32,656 bases of DNA, taken from positions 687,459 to 720,114 of the forward strand of contig NMRA01000198.1 of assembly GCA_002633005.1 (NCBI GenBank), in the 5' to 3' direction. The translations under genes and the position numbers were made by a program. Below the pieces are notes generated by a model. That model did not search any database, was not told where the DNA came from, and saw nothing but the letters and a program-made list of their open reading frames with translations. This stretch comes from Phoronis australis. Lineage: Eukaryota > Phoronida > Phoronidae. Of the stretch, positions 11,001 to 17,810 are shown in pieces. How positions within the stretch are numbered: position 1 is the stretch's first letter; each line of letters starts with the position of its first letter.

Positions 11001-14000
11001 GTTATCTATAAAGAATGGCCAATTTTTTTAAGGTTTGCAAAAATTAAAAAGTTTGAAAACCCAGTGTCTTCCTTATCCTGAAGTGTTTGCATCAAGTGTG
11101 CGTTTAGTTGCTAGTTTGAAGTGAAAGTATTTGACATCAGTAAGCTTCTTGTTCACTATCACCAGTGTGTTTGTTGACCCCACACCCTTTCTCCTGAACT
11201 TCAACCCTGTCCTTTGAACTTTGTTCTGTCCTTAAGTGTGTGTGTGTTTATCGTGCAGTGTTGTCTTTGCCATTTTTCTAGCTACCACTGAGGAAACCTG
11301 GGATGCAATTGGGCCCCGCAACACGGGAAACAATCCTGTGGCCCATGCAGGCTCCTCTCCATCGCTGCATCAGACAGCGAGTGTATACAGTCAGAGAATG
11401 GCGGGCTCCACACGCCAGAGACCAGCGTCAGCTGGTATGCATTCTCGTTCAGGTGAAAGCTTAGCTTGTAGCACAGATGGGAAGGCNTGAAGCACCTCAT
11501 CTGTCATCTCATTCTGCCGCTCTTCTCCCTTCTTGAAAATTCTCATATGAACACAGCATCAGTCAACTTAGAAGCTGGCATTCTTTTTTCCAGCGAGACG
11601 GAGCTGGAAGAGGTGTTGACTACATACACCAAGCTGAATCGATCTGCCAGTATATTCCTCGGCAGCAGTGCCAGGACAGTAGATGTGGCCACAGGAGCCC
11701 CCATTGTGCGTGCTCCCTCAGACACGAGCTTGAATCGGCCCAAGGAGGAAAAGGTCATCAAAATACCCACAAGGACAGAATATGAACAGACCAAAGGTAA
11801 ATGCTCAAGTCATTCTGCATGCTGCTTTGATCCTTTACCAGCGTGATCACGGTGTTCTTTTGGGCCACTGCTAATGCATACTGAAAGTTTTACAGAAAGT
11901 GAATTGGCCATTCTCAAAATATATGTATGGTTGACAGTTGAATGCCAAAATGAGGCTTGAGCAACATAATATAGAGCTGATTTGGCTTGCTCATTTGTTT
12001 GGAGATCGAGGAATTTTTTGATCCGTTCCTGTGTCTCGTCATGAATAAGTTGCCAGATATAATTCACTTCCTATCGTTTTAGGTAGAAAAGAATACTAAA
12101 AGCAGAGCCATTGATGTTATTTTAAATTTTAATTATTTGGTACATGAAGTTCATTTGTGTTAGTGATTAGAATGTAGAAACTAATATTCACAAGTTATCT
12201 ATAAAGAATGGCCATTTTTTTTTAAGGTTTGCAAAAATTAAAAAGTTTGAAAACCCAGTGTCTTCCTTATCCTGAAGTGTTTGCATCAAGTGTGCATTTA
12301 GTTGCTAGTTTGAAGTGAAAGTATTTGACATCAGTAAGCTTCTTGTTCACTATCACCAGTGTGTTTGTTGACCCCACACCCTTTCTCCTGAACTTCAACC
12401 CTGTCCTTTGAACTTTGTTCTGTCCTTAGGTGTGTGTGTGTTTATCGTGCAGTGTTGTCTTTGCCATTTTTCTAGCTACCACTGAGGAAACCTGGGATGC
12501 AATTGGGCCCCGCAACACGGGAAACAATCCTGTGGCCCATGCAGGCTCCTCTCCATCGCTGCATCAGACAGCGAGTGTATACAGTCAGAGAATGGCGGGC
12601 TCCACACGCCAGAGACCAGCATCAGCTGGTATGCATTCTCGTTCAGGTGAAAGCTTGGCTTGTAGCACAGATGGGAAGGCACTACTTGGTGCCTTATTGC
12701 AAATTTTGTGGTAGAGTTCAATCTCAGACATTATTGCAGATTCCAGTAATAAGAAATGGGCTTGATCTAGTCACATGATGGTGTTGTTTAAAACGAGGTT
12801 GATCGTCATTGTTAAATTTTTATTAAGTTTCCTTTTAGAGTGAATAAAAACCTTGTCATTTTATGTGCCCATGTATACCGTTCATCTGGGTGCATGCTGC
12901 TGTCATCTCTCGGTGTCTCACATCTGCTGCTGTATCTCCCAAACTTCTAATAGAATCTTGACGAGATTTTAGTATTATTTTTTGCATTGGATGGGATTTC
13001 AAAAAATTTGGCTAATATGTTTCTATTGAAGAGATAATGGTGCCTTCTCATTTTCAGATGGAATTTGATGTGTGCTGTGGTGCCTTGTGGCCTCTTTTAT
13101 TATTTTTGAGTCCATTTTCTGGTGTCTGACTCTATCTGCTTAAGTACTTGAAGGTTTATAATGAAAATAGGCAGATATGTCCTGTTAAGAAGACCACAGC
13201 TAAGGTTGATTTTTGGACGTGTTTGAGGACTGTGGTGCCTCCTAATGGCAATTTCATTTTTTTACAGCCATGGAGTAACCCTTTCCACGAACTTTGTGAA
13301 AATTGGCAAGTGGTTTTCTGTGAAAGTGAGAATGGATGATCGGGACTTGTTTTTTACATTTACCTCTGTAACTTGGGAATTCCATGAAATTTGTCAAATG
13401 GGTTTCTGTTAGGAAGTTGAACGAGTTCAATGTATTATGCGCCATCAAACAGCCATTTTTATGAAACTAATAAACCTCCTGTAAGCCTACCATTTGCGGT
13501 GCAGTCTTTGGTGCATGATTTGTGTTTGTTGTATTTTCAGGTGATCTGTATATTAAGGACTTAAGCTTTGTCGTCAGTTGTACATAGGGTTTCTCTTTGG
13601 AAGGAACACAATCGAAATGGTTATTGTAGTAGAGATGTCATTTTAAAATTTCTTTGTTACATTCTTGAAAGTTGACATCAATTTTACAAGTGCAGTTGCT
13701 GAAAATTTCTACTGAAATAATGTTATACTCAACAGGTTCAGCAAGATCAACAACGTCAGGGCGCCCTCTATCTGCCCACTCCACGGCATCACGTCCGAAC
13801 TCATCAACAATGTACAGGGAGAAACCCGATGGAAAATCTGATGTAGACGATGATGAGGATTTAAACAATGCTTTGCAGGTGTGTACTGTGGGCCAATGTG
13901 GATTATTGTGGAGAGGTGCCATTATTTTAGCGATCTAAAATTCCACTTTTCACCATCAGTTGGTTTCGTTTACAATTTCATACATTACTAATCATTTCAA

Positions 14001-15275
14001 TAATCTTCTAAGAACAATACAAATTTCAACAACATGCCAGTTTACAAGTTCAAATTTCAAAGCAACTGTCTCTGTAATTGAACTCAATATGTTTTGAGTG
14101 AAGGACAATGTGACTTGATTTGAAAAGTTGAGATCGTGAGTTTGTGGAATAAAATAATCAAATTCTGCTCATTAATGTCTGCATTTCTTTTGCAGCGTAT
14201 TGCTCTACGACAGAAGTCACGTACCTACTCTGCGACGTCCCGCTCAAGCATTCTTGTACAAGGTTACCCAACGACCACTGGTTCTACCAACGCTGTCCTC
14301 CGTGCTGCTCCACGCGTGGCTGCAGACTACGATGTTCGCCTCGCTGGTGGAGCACGGTCCGCCTCAAGCATGCAGCCCACGACTCGCTCACGAAACATGA
14401 CAGACGGATGGGAAACAGCATCAAAACGCCGGTCGGTGTCATCTCGAGACTCCCGCCTTGCCGACGCTACTTTCAACGAATTTGTCGCCACCAACCAGCC
14501 GAGTCTTCAGAGTGATCTGGTGGCTGCCTACAATCAGGTGACTGGGGTGGTGCCAATGAACGCAGCCACGTACGTGCCGTCTCGGGGCAGTACACAGTAT
14601 CAGGTGATGCAGCGGGGACAGCTGGACAAACAGAGCCTTAGTGAGGAGAGCCGGCACCAGATGGAGCTAAGTAAGGCCAAGCACCAAGCAATGATAGCCC
14701 AGGTGCACGCAGCCCAGAGGCAACCAGAAAAGCACCACCAGCAGTTTCAGCCCAAACCCCCATCCACATCTGGAGGTGCCAAGAAACCTGTCAGCTCTCA
14801 TAGACTGGCTAGGTGAGGTTTGATGATGGTTGTTTGAGAAGTGTGTGTCAATGATCTGAATAAATCATCCCTGTTGTTTGTACTGGTACTAACCATTCTT
14901 TACAAAATACAAATGTGGTAATTTTTTAAGCTTTTTAGTTTAACGCGATTTCAAGCTGAAAATTGTTTTTGAGTGTATCAGTCTGTCTTTTGATTGGAAT
15001 TTAAACTTTCTGAAAATATTGGAAATTTTTCAAGTGGACAGTACGAATTTTTTGAGTGAATGTTAGAGATTTTGTACCAAATGGGTTGGCAATCTAGAAG
15101 TTCCTTGGTGCATCATCTGGAACATGCAGTGAAGTGTCCCCTTGTTTACAGTATGTGATGTTTAATGAACTTTATTTACAGGACCTCCTTGGTTGATGAA
15201 ACTGCGTACAACTCGGGTTTCTATGGAACTTTGCAATACGACAGCTCCACTGGCCGCGCTAAACCCTCCATGTGA
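3322..15275 (+). CDS. TTLL5: Tubulin polyglutamylase TTLL5-like, C-terminal part (5' end outside window), ten exons
   Basis: TTLL5 adds glutamate side chains to tubulin (mainly alpha-tubulin) in cilia and cytoplasm; the catalytic tubulin-tyrosine-ligase domain is not in the window. Exons: 3322-3454, 4474-4819, 5343-5457, 8428-8574, 9373-9485, 10401-10603, 11282-11452, 13736-13878, 14196-14812, 15182-15275. They total 2082 nt, exactly 694 codons with the stop, and all junction phases agree. Recognition rests on the order of conserved blocks I know from vertebrate TTLL5: [45 protein letters not shown] followed by [19 protein letters not shown], a VYSQ-plus-basic motif, QVTGVVP, and a late SKAKHQAM block. 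Between them lie low-complexity Pro/Ala- and Ser/Arg-rich stretches, normal for the family's disordered tail. Another TTLL paralogue is less likely because these tail blocks are TTLL5-specific as far as I know. A second copy of two exons (11594-11796, 12476-12646) is treated as an assembly duplicate. Confidence 0.85.
3455..4473 (+). other. TTLL5 intron with a repeat block
   Basis: Non-coding. Holds two units of the degenerate 120-150 bp repeat at about 3700-4020 (separate entry). Open frames here derive from that repeat. Confidence 0.6.
3700..4020 (-). repeat. Degenerate ~138 bp repeat, two units, with a CTCF-consensus core
   Basis: Two units recognised by the shared CTTCATGAAAATTGGCAGATGG / TTTCATGAAATTTGAGAAATAG motif (spacing about 138 bp) and by a downstream GTGCC-cct-aGTGGC motif. 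At 3842-3855 the minus strand reads CCACTAGGGGGCAC, which satisfies the consensus CCASYAGRKGGCRS at every position. The same family occurs at 12890-13470 and, inverted, at 28858-29620. Confidence 0.6.
4474..4819 (+). CDS. TTLL5: TTLL5-like exon B, low-complexity linker
   Basis: Acceptor TTTATTCCTCAG; donor CTCAG|GTGTGT, which is the first GT of a (GT)10 tract. The exon enters in phase 1 and leaves two bases for the next exon. About 115 residues, rich in Pro, Ala, Ser, Thr and Glu ([18 protein letters not shown] near the start), with no folded domain visible. It is probably disordered and fills the place of the acidic, variable linker of vertebrate TTLL5. Confidence 0.75.
4820..4839 (+). repeat. 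(GT)10 microsatellite overlapping a splice donor
   Basis: Ten GT dinucleotides begin exactly at the donor of exon B, so the donor GT is the first repeat unit. Confidence 0.95.
4820..5342 (+). other. TTLL5 intron
   Basis: AT-rich intron of 523 bp. Apart from the (GT)10 tract at its 5' end and the acceptor TTTTACCTTATAG, I see nothing in it. Confidence 0.7.
5343..5457 (+). CDS. TTLL5: TTLL5-like exon C
   Basis: Acceptor TTACCTTATAG and donor ATG|GTGAGT, both good. Encodes [16 protein letters not shown] and RLMTET, then an acidic patch ending in ANEQM. The QAR-AF-YL-RVQ-RLM block is a recognised conserved segment of the TTLL5 tail. Leaves the frame in phase 0, joining directly to [10 protein letters not shown] of exon D. 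Confidence 0.85.
6982..7060. repeat. 11 bp tandem repeat (TGACCACRATA-like)
   Basis: About seven units of GACCACAATAT/GACCACGATAT, with one shortened GACCAC unit near 7028-7034. Intronic. Explains the His/Trp/Ser-rich open frame on the opposite strand. Confidence 0.9.
7558..7842. repeat. 19 bp minisatellite, about 15 units
   Basis: Unit TTGAACACTCAGTGCTGCT. Early units are degenerate (TGTTGCC, TGTTGCTTC), later ones nearly identical. The core appears both as CACTGAGTG and as CACTCAGTG, which are reverse complements of each other, so single strands can pair between neighbouring units. Confidence 0.9.
8015..8053. repeat. (CTGT)n microsatellite
   Basis: About nine to ten uninterrupted tetranucleotide units inside the intron before exon D. 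Confidence 0.95.
8428..8574 (+). CDS. TTLL5: TTLL5-like exon D, strongest family match
   Basis: Acceptor ACATCAG, donor AAG|GTAAGT; 49 codons, phase 0 at both ends. Encodes [15 protein letters not shown], then VVVPSRKL and [18 protein letters not shown]. This is the most conserved part of the TTLL5 tail that I recognise, probably helical and basic. The polypyrimidine tract before the acceptor is weak, but phase and homology fix the boundary. Confidence 0.9.
8575..9372 (+). other. TTLL5 intron starting with a minisatellite
   Basis: First ~260 bp is the 16 bp minisatellite (separate entry). The rest is AT-rich with nothing recognisable, ending at acceptor TTTATCTTCAG. Confidence 0.7.
8587..8836. 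repeat. 16 bp minisatellite (GTGTGGCATTGTGGGA-like)
   Basis: Starts about a dozen bases after the exon D donor. Units diverge at the 5' side (GTATAAGTGCAGCGTT types) and become nearly identical at 8740-8830. Opposite-strand open frames rich in His-Asn-Ala-Thr are translations of this repeat, not genes. Confidence 0.9.
9373..9485 (+). CDS. TTLL5: TTLL5-like exon E
   Basis: Acceptor TTTATCTTCAG, donor AAC|GTAAGC. Encodes [18 protein letters not shown], an acidic patch, then [11 protein letters not shown]. The ETEQ directly after the VHIYSK of exon D mirrors the KETEQ of vertebrate TTLL5. Leaves two bases, completed by exon F. Confidence 0.88.
9486..10400 (+). other. TTLL5 intron containing a MITE
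   Basis: 915 bp; 9735-10117 is an inverted-repeat element (separate entry). From 10295 onward it is part of the duplicated segment. The acceptor is TTTTTTCCAG. Confidence 0.7.
9735..10117. mobile_element. 383 bp inverted-repeat element (MITE)
   Basis: Left end AGTGCTGTACACACACAGAC then TTACCCTAGAAC; the right end read in reverse complement gives AGTCCCATCCACACACAGAG then TTTCCCTAGAAC. The two arms agree over about 32 bp with a few mismatches. There is no coding capacity, so it is non-autonomous. The 3 bp flanks (TTA and ACA) do not match, so the target-site duplication is lost or the ends are off by some bases. The termini resemble those of the inner element at 23060-23479 (AGT-C--GT-CAC). 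Confidence 0.7.
10401..10603 (+). CDS. TTLL5: TTLL5-like exon F, copy 1
   Basis: Acceptor TTTTTTCCAG, donor AAAG|GTAAAT. Encodes [27 protein letters not shown], then a Thr/Pro/Lys-rich stretch ending in YEQTK. The ELEEVLT-YT--N-SAS-FLG block is conserved in the TTLL5 tail. The exon enters with two bases of exon E and leaves one base for exon G. Confidence 0.88.
10604..11281 (+). other. TTLL5 intron between F and G (copy 1)
   Basis: 678 bp, AT-rich, with nothing recognisable apart from the splice sites. It is repeated almost identically at 11797-12475. Confidence 0.7.
11282..11452 (+). CDS. TTLL5: TTLL5-like exon G, copy 1
   Basis: Acceptor CATTTTTCTAG. Encodes [14 protein letters not shown] and, later, [20 protein letters not shown], which parallels the IYSQ-basic-SSA motif of vertebrate TTLL5. 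Two donors are possible: 11452 (TTCAG|GTGAAA) and 11434 (GCTG|GTATGC). They are 18 nt apart and both leave one base, so six residues may be optional. Confidence 0.82.
11594..11796 (+). CDS. TTLL5: TTLL5-like exon F, copy 2 (likely other allele)
   Basis: Same exon as 10401-10603, with an identical protein and silent differences at five third positions. Splice sites are intact. Only one F/G pair can be used in frame, so this is best read as the alternative haplotype. Confidence 0.8.
11797..12475 (+). other. F-G intron, copy 2
   Basis: One base longer than copy 1 (longer T run near 12217). Nothing else in it. Confidence 0.7.
12476..12646 (+). CDS. TTLL5: TTLL5-like exon G, copy 2 (likely other allele)
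   Basis: Duplicate of 11282-11452; one silent change (GCG to GCA, Ala). Being on the right of the N, it is the copy contiguous with exon H, while copy 1 is contiguous with exon E. Confidence 0.8.
12647..13735 (+). other. TTLL5 intron with the CTCF-like repeat block
   Basis: 1089 bp. The stretch 12890-13470 is a run of about four degenerate repeat units (separate entry). The remainder is AT-rich and ends in TTATACTCAACAG. Confidence 0.65.
12890..13470 (-). repeat. Degenerate ~120-140 bp repeat, about four units
   Basis: Units show 'TCTTGACGAGATTTT', 'GTTTATAATGAAAATAGGCA', 'GAACTTTGTGAAAATTGGCA' and 'TTCCATGAAATTTGTCAAAT', each followed by T-rich sequence, and a CTGC-rich start (12895-12945). 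One clear core, GTGCCTCCTAATGGCA at 13231-13246, is the diverged form of the CTCF-like core at 3842. Same orientation as the 3.7-4.0 kb block. Confidence 0.6.
13736..13878 (+). CDS. TTLL5: TTLL5-like exon H
   Basis: Acceptor ATACTCAACAG, donor TTGCAG|GTGTGT. The base left by exon G completes a Gly codon. Encodes [19 protein letters not shown], then Pro/Ser/Lys and an acidic [13 protein letters not shown] end. Ser/Thr/Arg-rich and probably disordered. Ends in phase 0. Confidence 0.82.
13879..14195 (+). other. TTLL5 intron
   Basis: 317 bp, AT-rich; nothing in it besides the acceptor GCATTTCTTTTGCAG. Confidence 0.75.
14196..14812 (+). CDS. TTLL5: TTLL5-like exon I, large C-terminal exon
   Basis: Acceptor TTTCTTTTGCAG, donor GCTAG|GTGAGG; 617 nt. 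About 206 residues. Contains [18 protein letters not shown], Arg/Ala-rich sequence, [18 protein letters not shown], then [20 protein letters not shown] and [13 protein letters not shown], a predicted helical Gln-rich end. The TGVVP and the S-A-HQ-M segments match the far C-terminus of TTLL5. Base composition is visibly richer in G and C, and in CpG, than the flanking introns. Confidence 0.88.
14813..15181 (+). other. Last TTLL5 intron
   Basis: 369 bp, AT-rich. Ends at AACTTTATTTACAG. Nothing else seen. Confidence 0.75.
15182..15275 (+). CDS. TTLL5: TTLL5-like terminal exon J with stop codon
   Basis: The two bases from exon I plus the first G give Arg, then [30 protein letters not shown] and TGA at 15273-15275. 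Short final exon; the frame is open from the acceptor to the stop and phase closes perfectly with the preceding nine exons. It is not covered by a long open frame because it is only 31 codons. Confidence 0.82.
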
Positions 15276-16131
15276 TGGATGCAAGAAGTAGAGTCGGCGG
15301 TGATGATTTAAAAATGTTCCGTTTTTTCTTGTACAGAACAAGTAATTTTGGCGCACAGCTCTCTGTTTTTGTTTCACAGAGAAAAAGTGAGTGCGGCAAA
15401 ATTTGCATAAGTCAGATTCAACTGGATGGAAAGATTTTGTTGTAGTAAAGTGAAATCCCACTTAATAGGTGAAGAGCGAGTGTGTGAACTGCAACAGCTG
15501 TACTGCACAACTTGGTCTGAGTTGAGCCAAAGTATGATTTGTGCGGGTTTGACTTCTGCCAGTGTTACTGCAATTTGTGTCATCTTTCACTAGACTGGAG
15601 GTAATTGTTGCCTTAAATATCTTATTTCTATTTTTTGAAGTCTTTAGGTATCAATTCGGCTTGATTAAATGCCCAAGTACTCATAGACTACTAACAGTGA
15701 AAGTTGGAACTGAGAGCCAAATCAAAACGGGCCTTGGCATATCGATATCGGCTGCTTCGGCAAAATGGTGACTCGATTACAATTTGATTTATCGTGGCAC
15801 CTTTAGTACAGTAGTAGTTACTTTCAGCGGTATTTCAGAGTTTCGCGTTTAAAGGCTACAGGCCAGGGGCATAGCTGTTATTATTCCTGGTGTTCAATCA
15901 AACATATTCAATACCCTGAGCTAATTTTTGTCGAACTCTTAACCCTGATGCCAATTTAAGACCATGTGCTTAATTGAGCCAAGGCAATGATTAACAATTA
16001 CCTATCTCTGTTGCATGACGCATGTCCTGTACAAACTATGTTAATAAGGAGCGCATTTCTGTTGTGGATTTGTGCAAAATGAATTTCCAGTCTTTGGTGA
16101 AAACTTACTGTGAGAACTCTTTCCTCTACTT

Positions 16132-16178
16132 CACATTGCTTACCTTTCACATTGCTTACCTTTCACATTGCTTACCTT
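16132..16178. repeat. 16 bp tandem repeat, three units
   Basis: CACATTGCTTACCTTT three times, the last truncated. Confidence 0.95.
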
Positions 16179-16231
16179 ACATTCCAAGTAAAGTGACTTG
16201 TTATTTCCATTAATTTTTTTACACTCTCGTT

Positions 16232-16265
16232 GCTTTCCCACTAATGGTTCAGTCGGTGGGAAAGC
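16232..16265. other. Perfect 10 bp inverted repeat (hairpin)
   Basis: GCTTTCCCAC and GTGGGAAAGC separated by 14 nt. It sits in the probable 3' UTR and could fold in RNA. It lacks the sequence of the histone stem-loop. Confidence 0.7.
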
Positions 16266-17785
16266 ATAAATCCATCGCAGCTCCTCTCAAAATAGGTGGA
16301 TTAAACTACAGAATTGCGAAACTCCTCCGTCATAGGAAAATTAAATCCACTTCGGGAGGCTTAACTGATGCCTGGACTTGCAACACACCGATTCAATCAA
16401 TAGTGCAAATCAACTTTGCCATCTGGTGTCAAATATTGAGAACTAGGAGTTAGTAGGAAAAGTGTTGTGATGGAGTTTTTGAAAGACTTTGCCGAATGAA
16501 AAAGTGACTTTTGTGACAAGTAATTCACTTGGACAGTTCAGCACAAGGAAAGTAAACTGTGTTTCAATTGAGGTAAAGGTCTTTGGTACAGGCTGTGAAA
16601 GTAGACTCTGATTGTAAAAATGTTATGTAATGTGACCAGTAAATGGTATTAATCTCCATGCAAATGGCTTACTGATTTGCCTGTAATAGTATAGACACGT
16701 CCTGTGACTTGGTAAAAAGCGCAATTTTCTGTGCTTTTTATGGCATTTTCCTCATAATTGGAAAATATTCCATCGTTGGTTAAAAAGTTGTTGAAAAACT
16801 ACCAGTTACTTGGAAAGATTTGTGGAATACAATTGGCATATCAATTCTTGTGAGTACTAGTACATATTGATGTATAAAAGGTGCTGCTACATTACAATAA
16901 TACTTATAGGTTCACTCCACCAGTGAGCATAATGCAACCGAACCTTTCATATGTTACCGTTTGTGACATATTAAACACTTATTTTGTTTTGGTTTTTATC
17001 CTAAAAATCAGTTATTTATTCATGTTATCTTCAAAGTGAGATGTACCTCTGTTTCTGCATTTTGCATGTTATTAACTTGTAAATAGGTAAGTTTTATGTT
17101 ATTGTCTTTATGTTATTTTAATATTTTAATTTCCAATATGTACATAAACACTTACCTTCTGTGAAGGTATGATGATTATTTTGAATTTTGAAATTAAACA
17201 TTCTCTTGGAATATCAGTTCTACATTCAACATTACTAACATGAAAATTTCCAGTTTGGGTCAGTGAAAATTAATTATTTTGCTCAAATGGACAATATTTT
17301 CCAACGTAATTACGACCAACTGAACAACAAATGATCATTCACCATGATGTTATTATGCACTCTGGGTCACTTGAAAACATTGCCCCCATGGATTTTATGA
17401 ATTTCCTATTATATTTTTAGACTCTTATGGTTCAAAAGCAGACGTCCAATATTTGAGAATTATACCAAAAATGACCATGTCCCAATCACCAGAATAAAAA
17501 TCTATTTTGGCTTTTAGTTGGATTTCCTTGTTCCAAATTTTAGAAACTGCCGAAACTGGAGAATTTTTGCTGTATTATCGTTGGTCTTTGATGAGCATGT
17601 TATTTTGCTGTTATTTAGGCAATTAAATACATTTGTAAAAATTTTATGCAAAACACAAAACAGTTGTCCGGTATTAGGCAGTAAGTTGTATGGTCAAAAG
17701 ACTACTGAAACCGTAGCCACACACCATATTTGTAGTGTTGGCCCTCAGTTTACTAAGCAAAGAGCGACTTTTGGAATGATTGAAC

Positions 17786-17791
17786 AATAAA
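17786..17791 (+). promoter_or_regulatory. Candidate AATAAA polyadenylation signal
   Basis: AATAAA lying close to the point where CpG density rises, which makes it the most attractive end for the TTLL5 transcript. AATAAA at 17493-17498 is an alternative. Confidence 0.35.
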
Positions 17792-17810
17792 ACTCGCGTA
17801 AGTCGTATCC

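Larger units (their letters stand above)
10295..12680 (+). repeat. ~1193 bp segment present twice around a single N (probable haplotype split)
   Basis: 10295-11486 and 11488-12680 are the same sequence, with about two dozen substitutions plus a one-base indel (about 2%). Each copy holds exons F and G. The copies meet at position 11487, the only N in the window. All differences that fall in the exons are third-position and silent. Splicing G of copy 1 to F of copy 2 would shift the frame and reach a TGA after eight codons. Confidence 0.9.
15276..17810 (+). other. Probable TTLL5 3' UTR / downstream sequence
   Basis: No coding signal. CpG-poor and AT-rich like the introns. Candidate polyadenylation signals: ATTAAA at 15664-15669 and 17193-17198, AATAAA at 17493-17498 and 17786-17791. 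Contains a 16 bp triple repeat (16132-16178) and a perfect 10 bp hairpin (16232-16265). Which signal is used cannot be decided from sequence. Confidence 0.45.

Noticed and set aside
11282-12646. True tandem duplication of TTLL5 exons creating a longer protein
   Set aside because: Codon phases are incompatible in series, exon differences are all silent, and the junction is an N; haplotype split is simpler.
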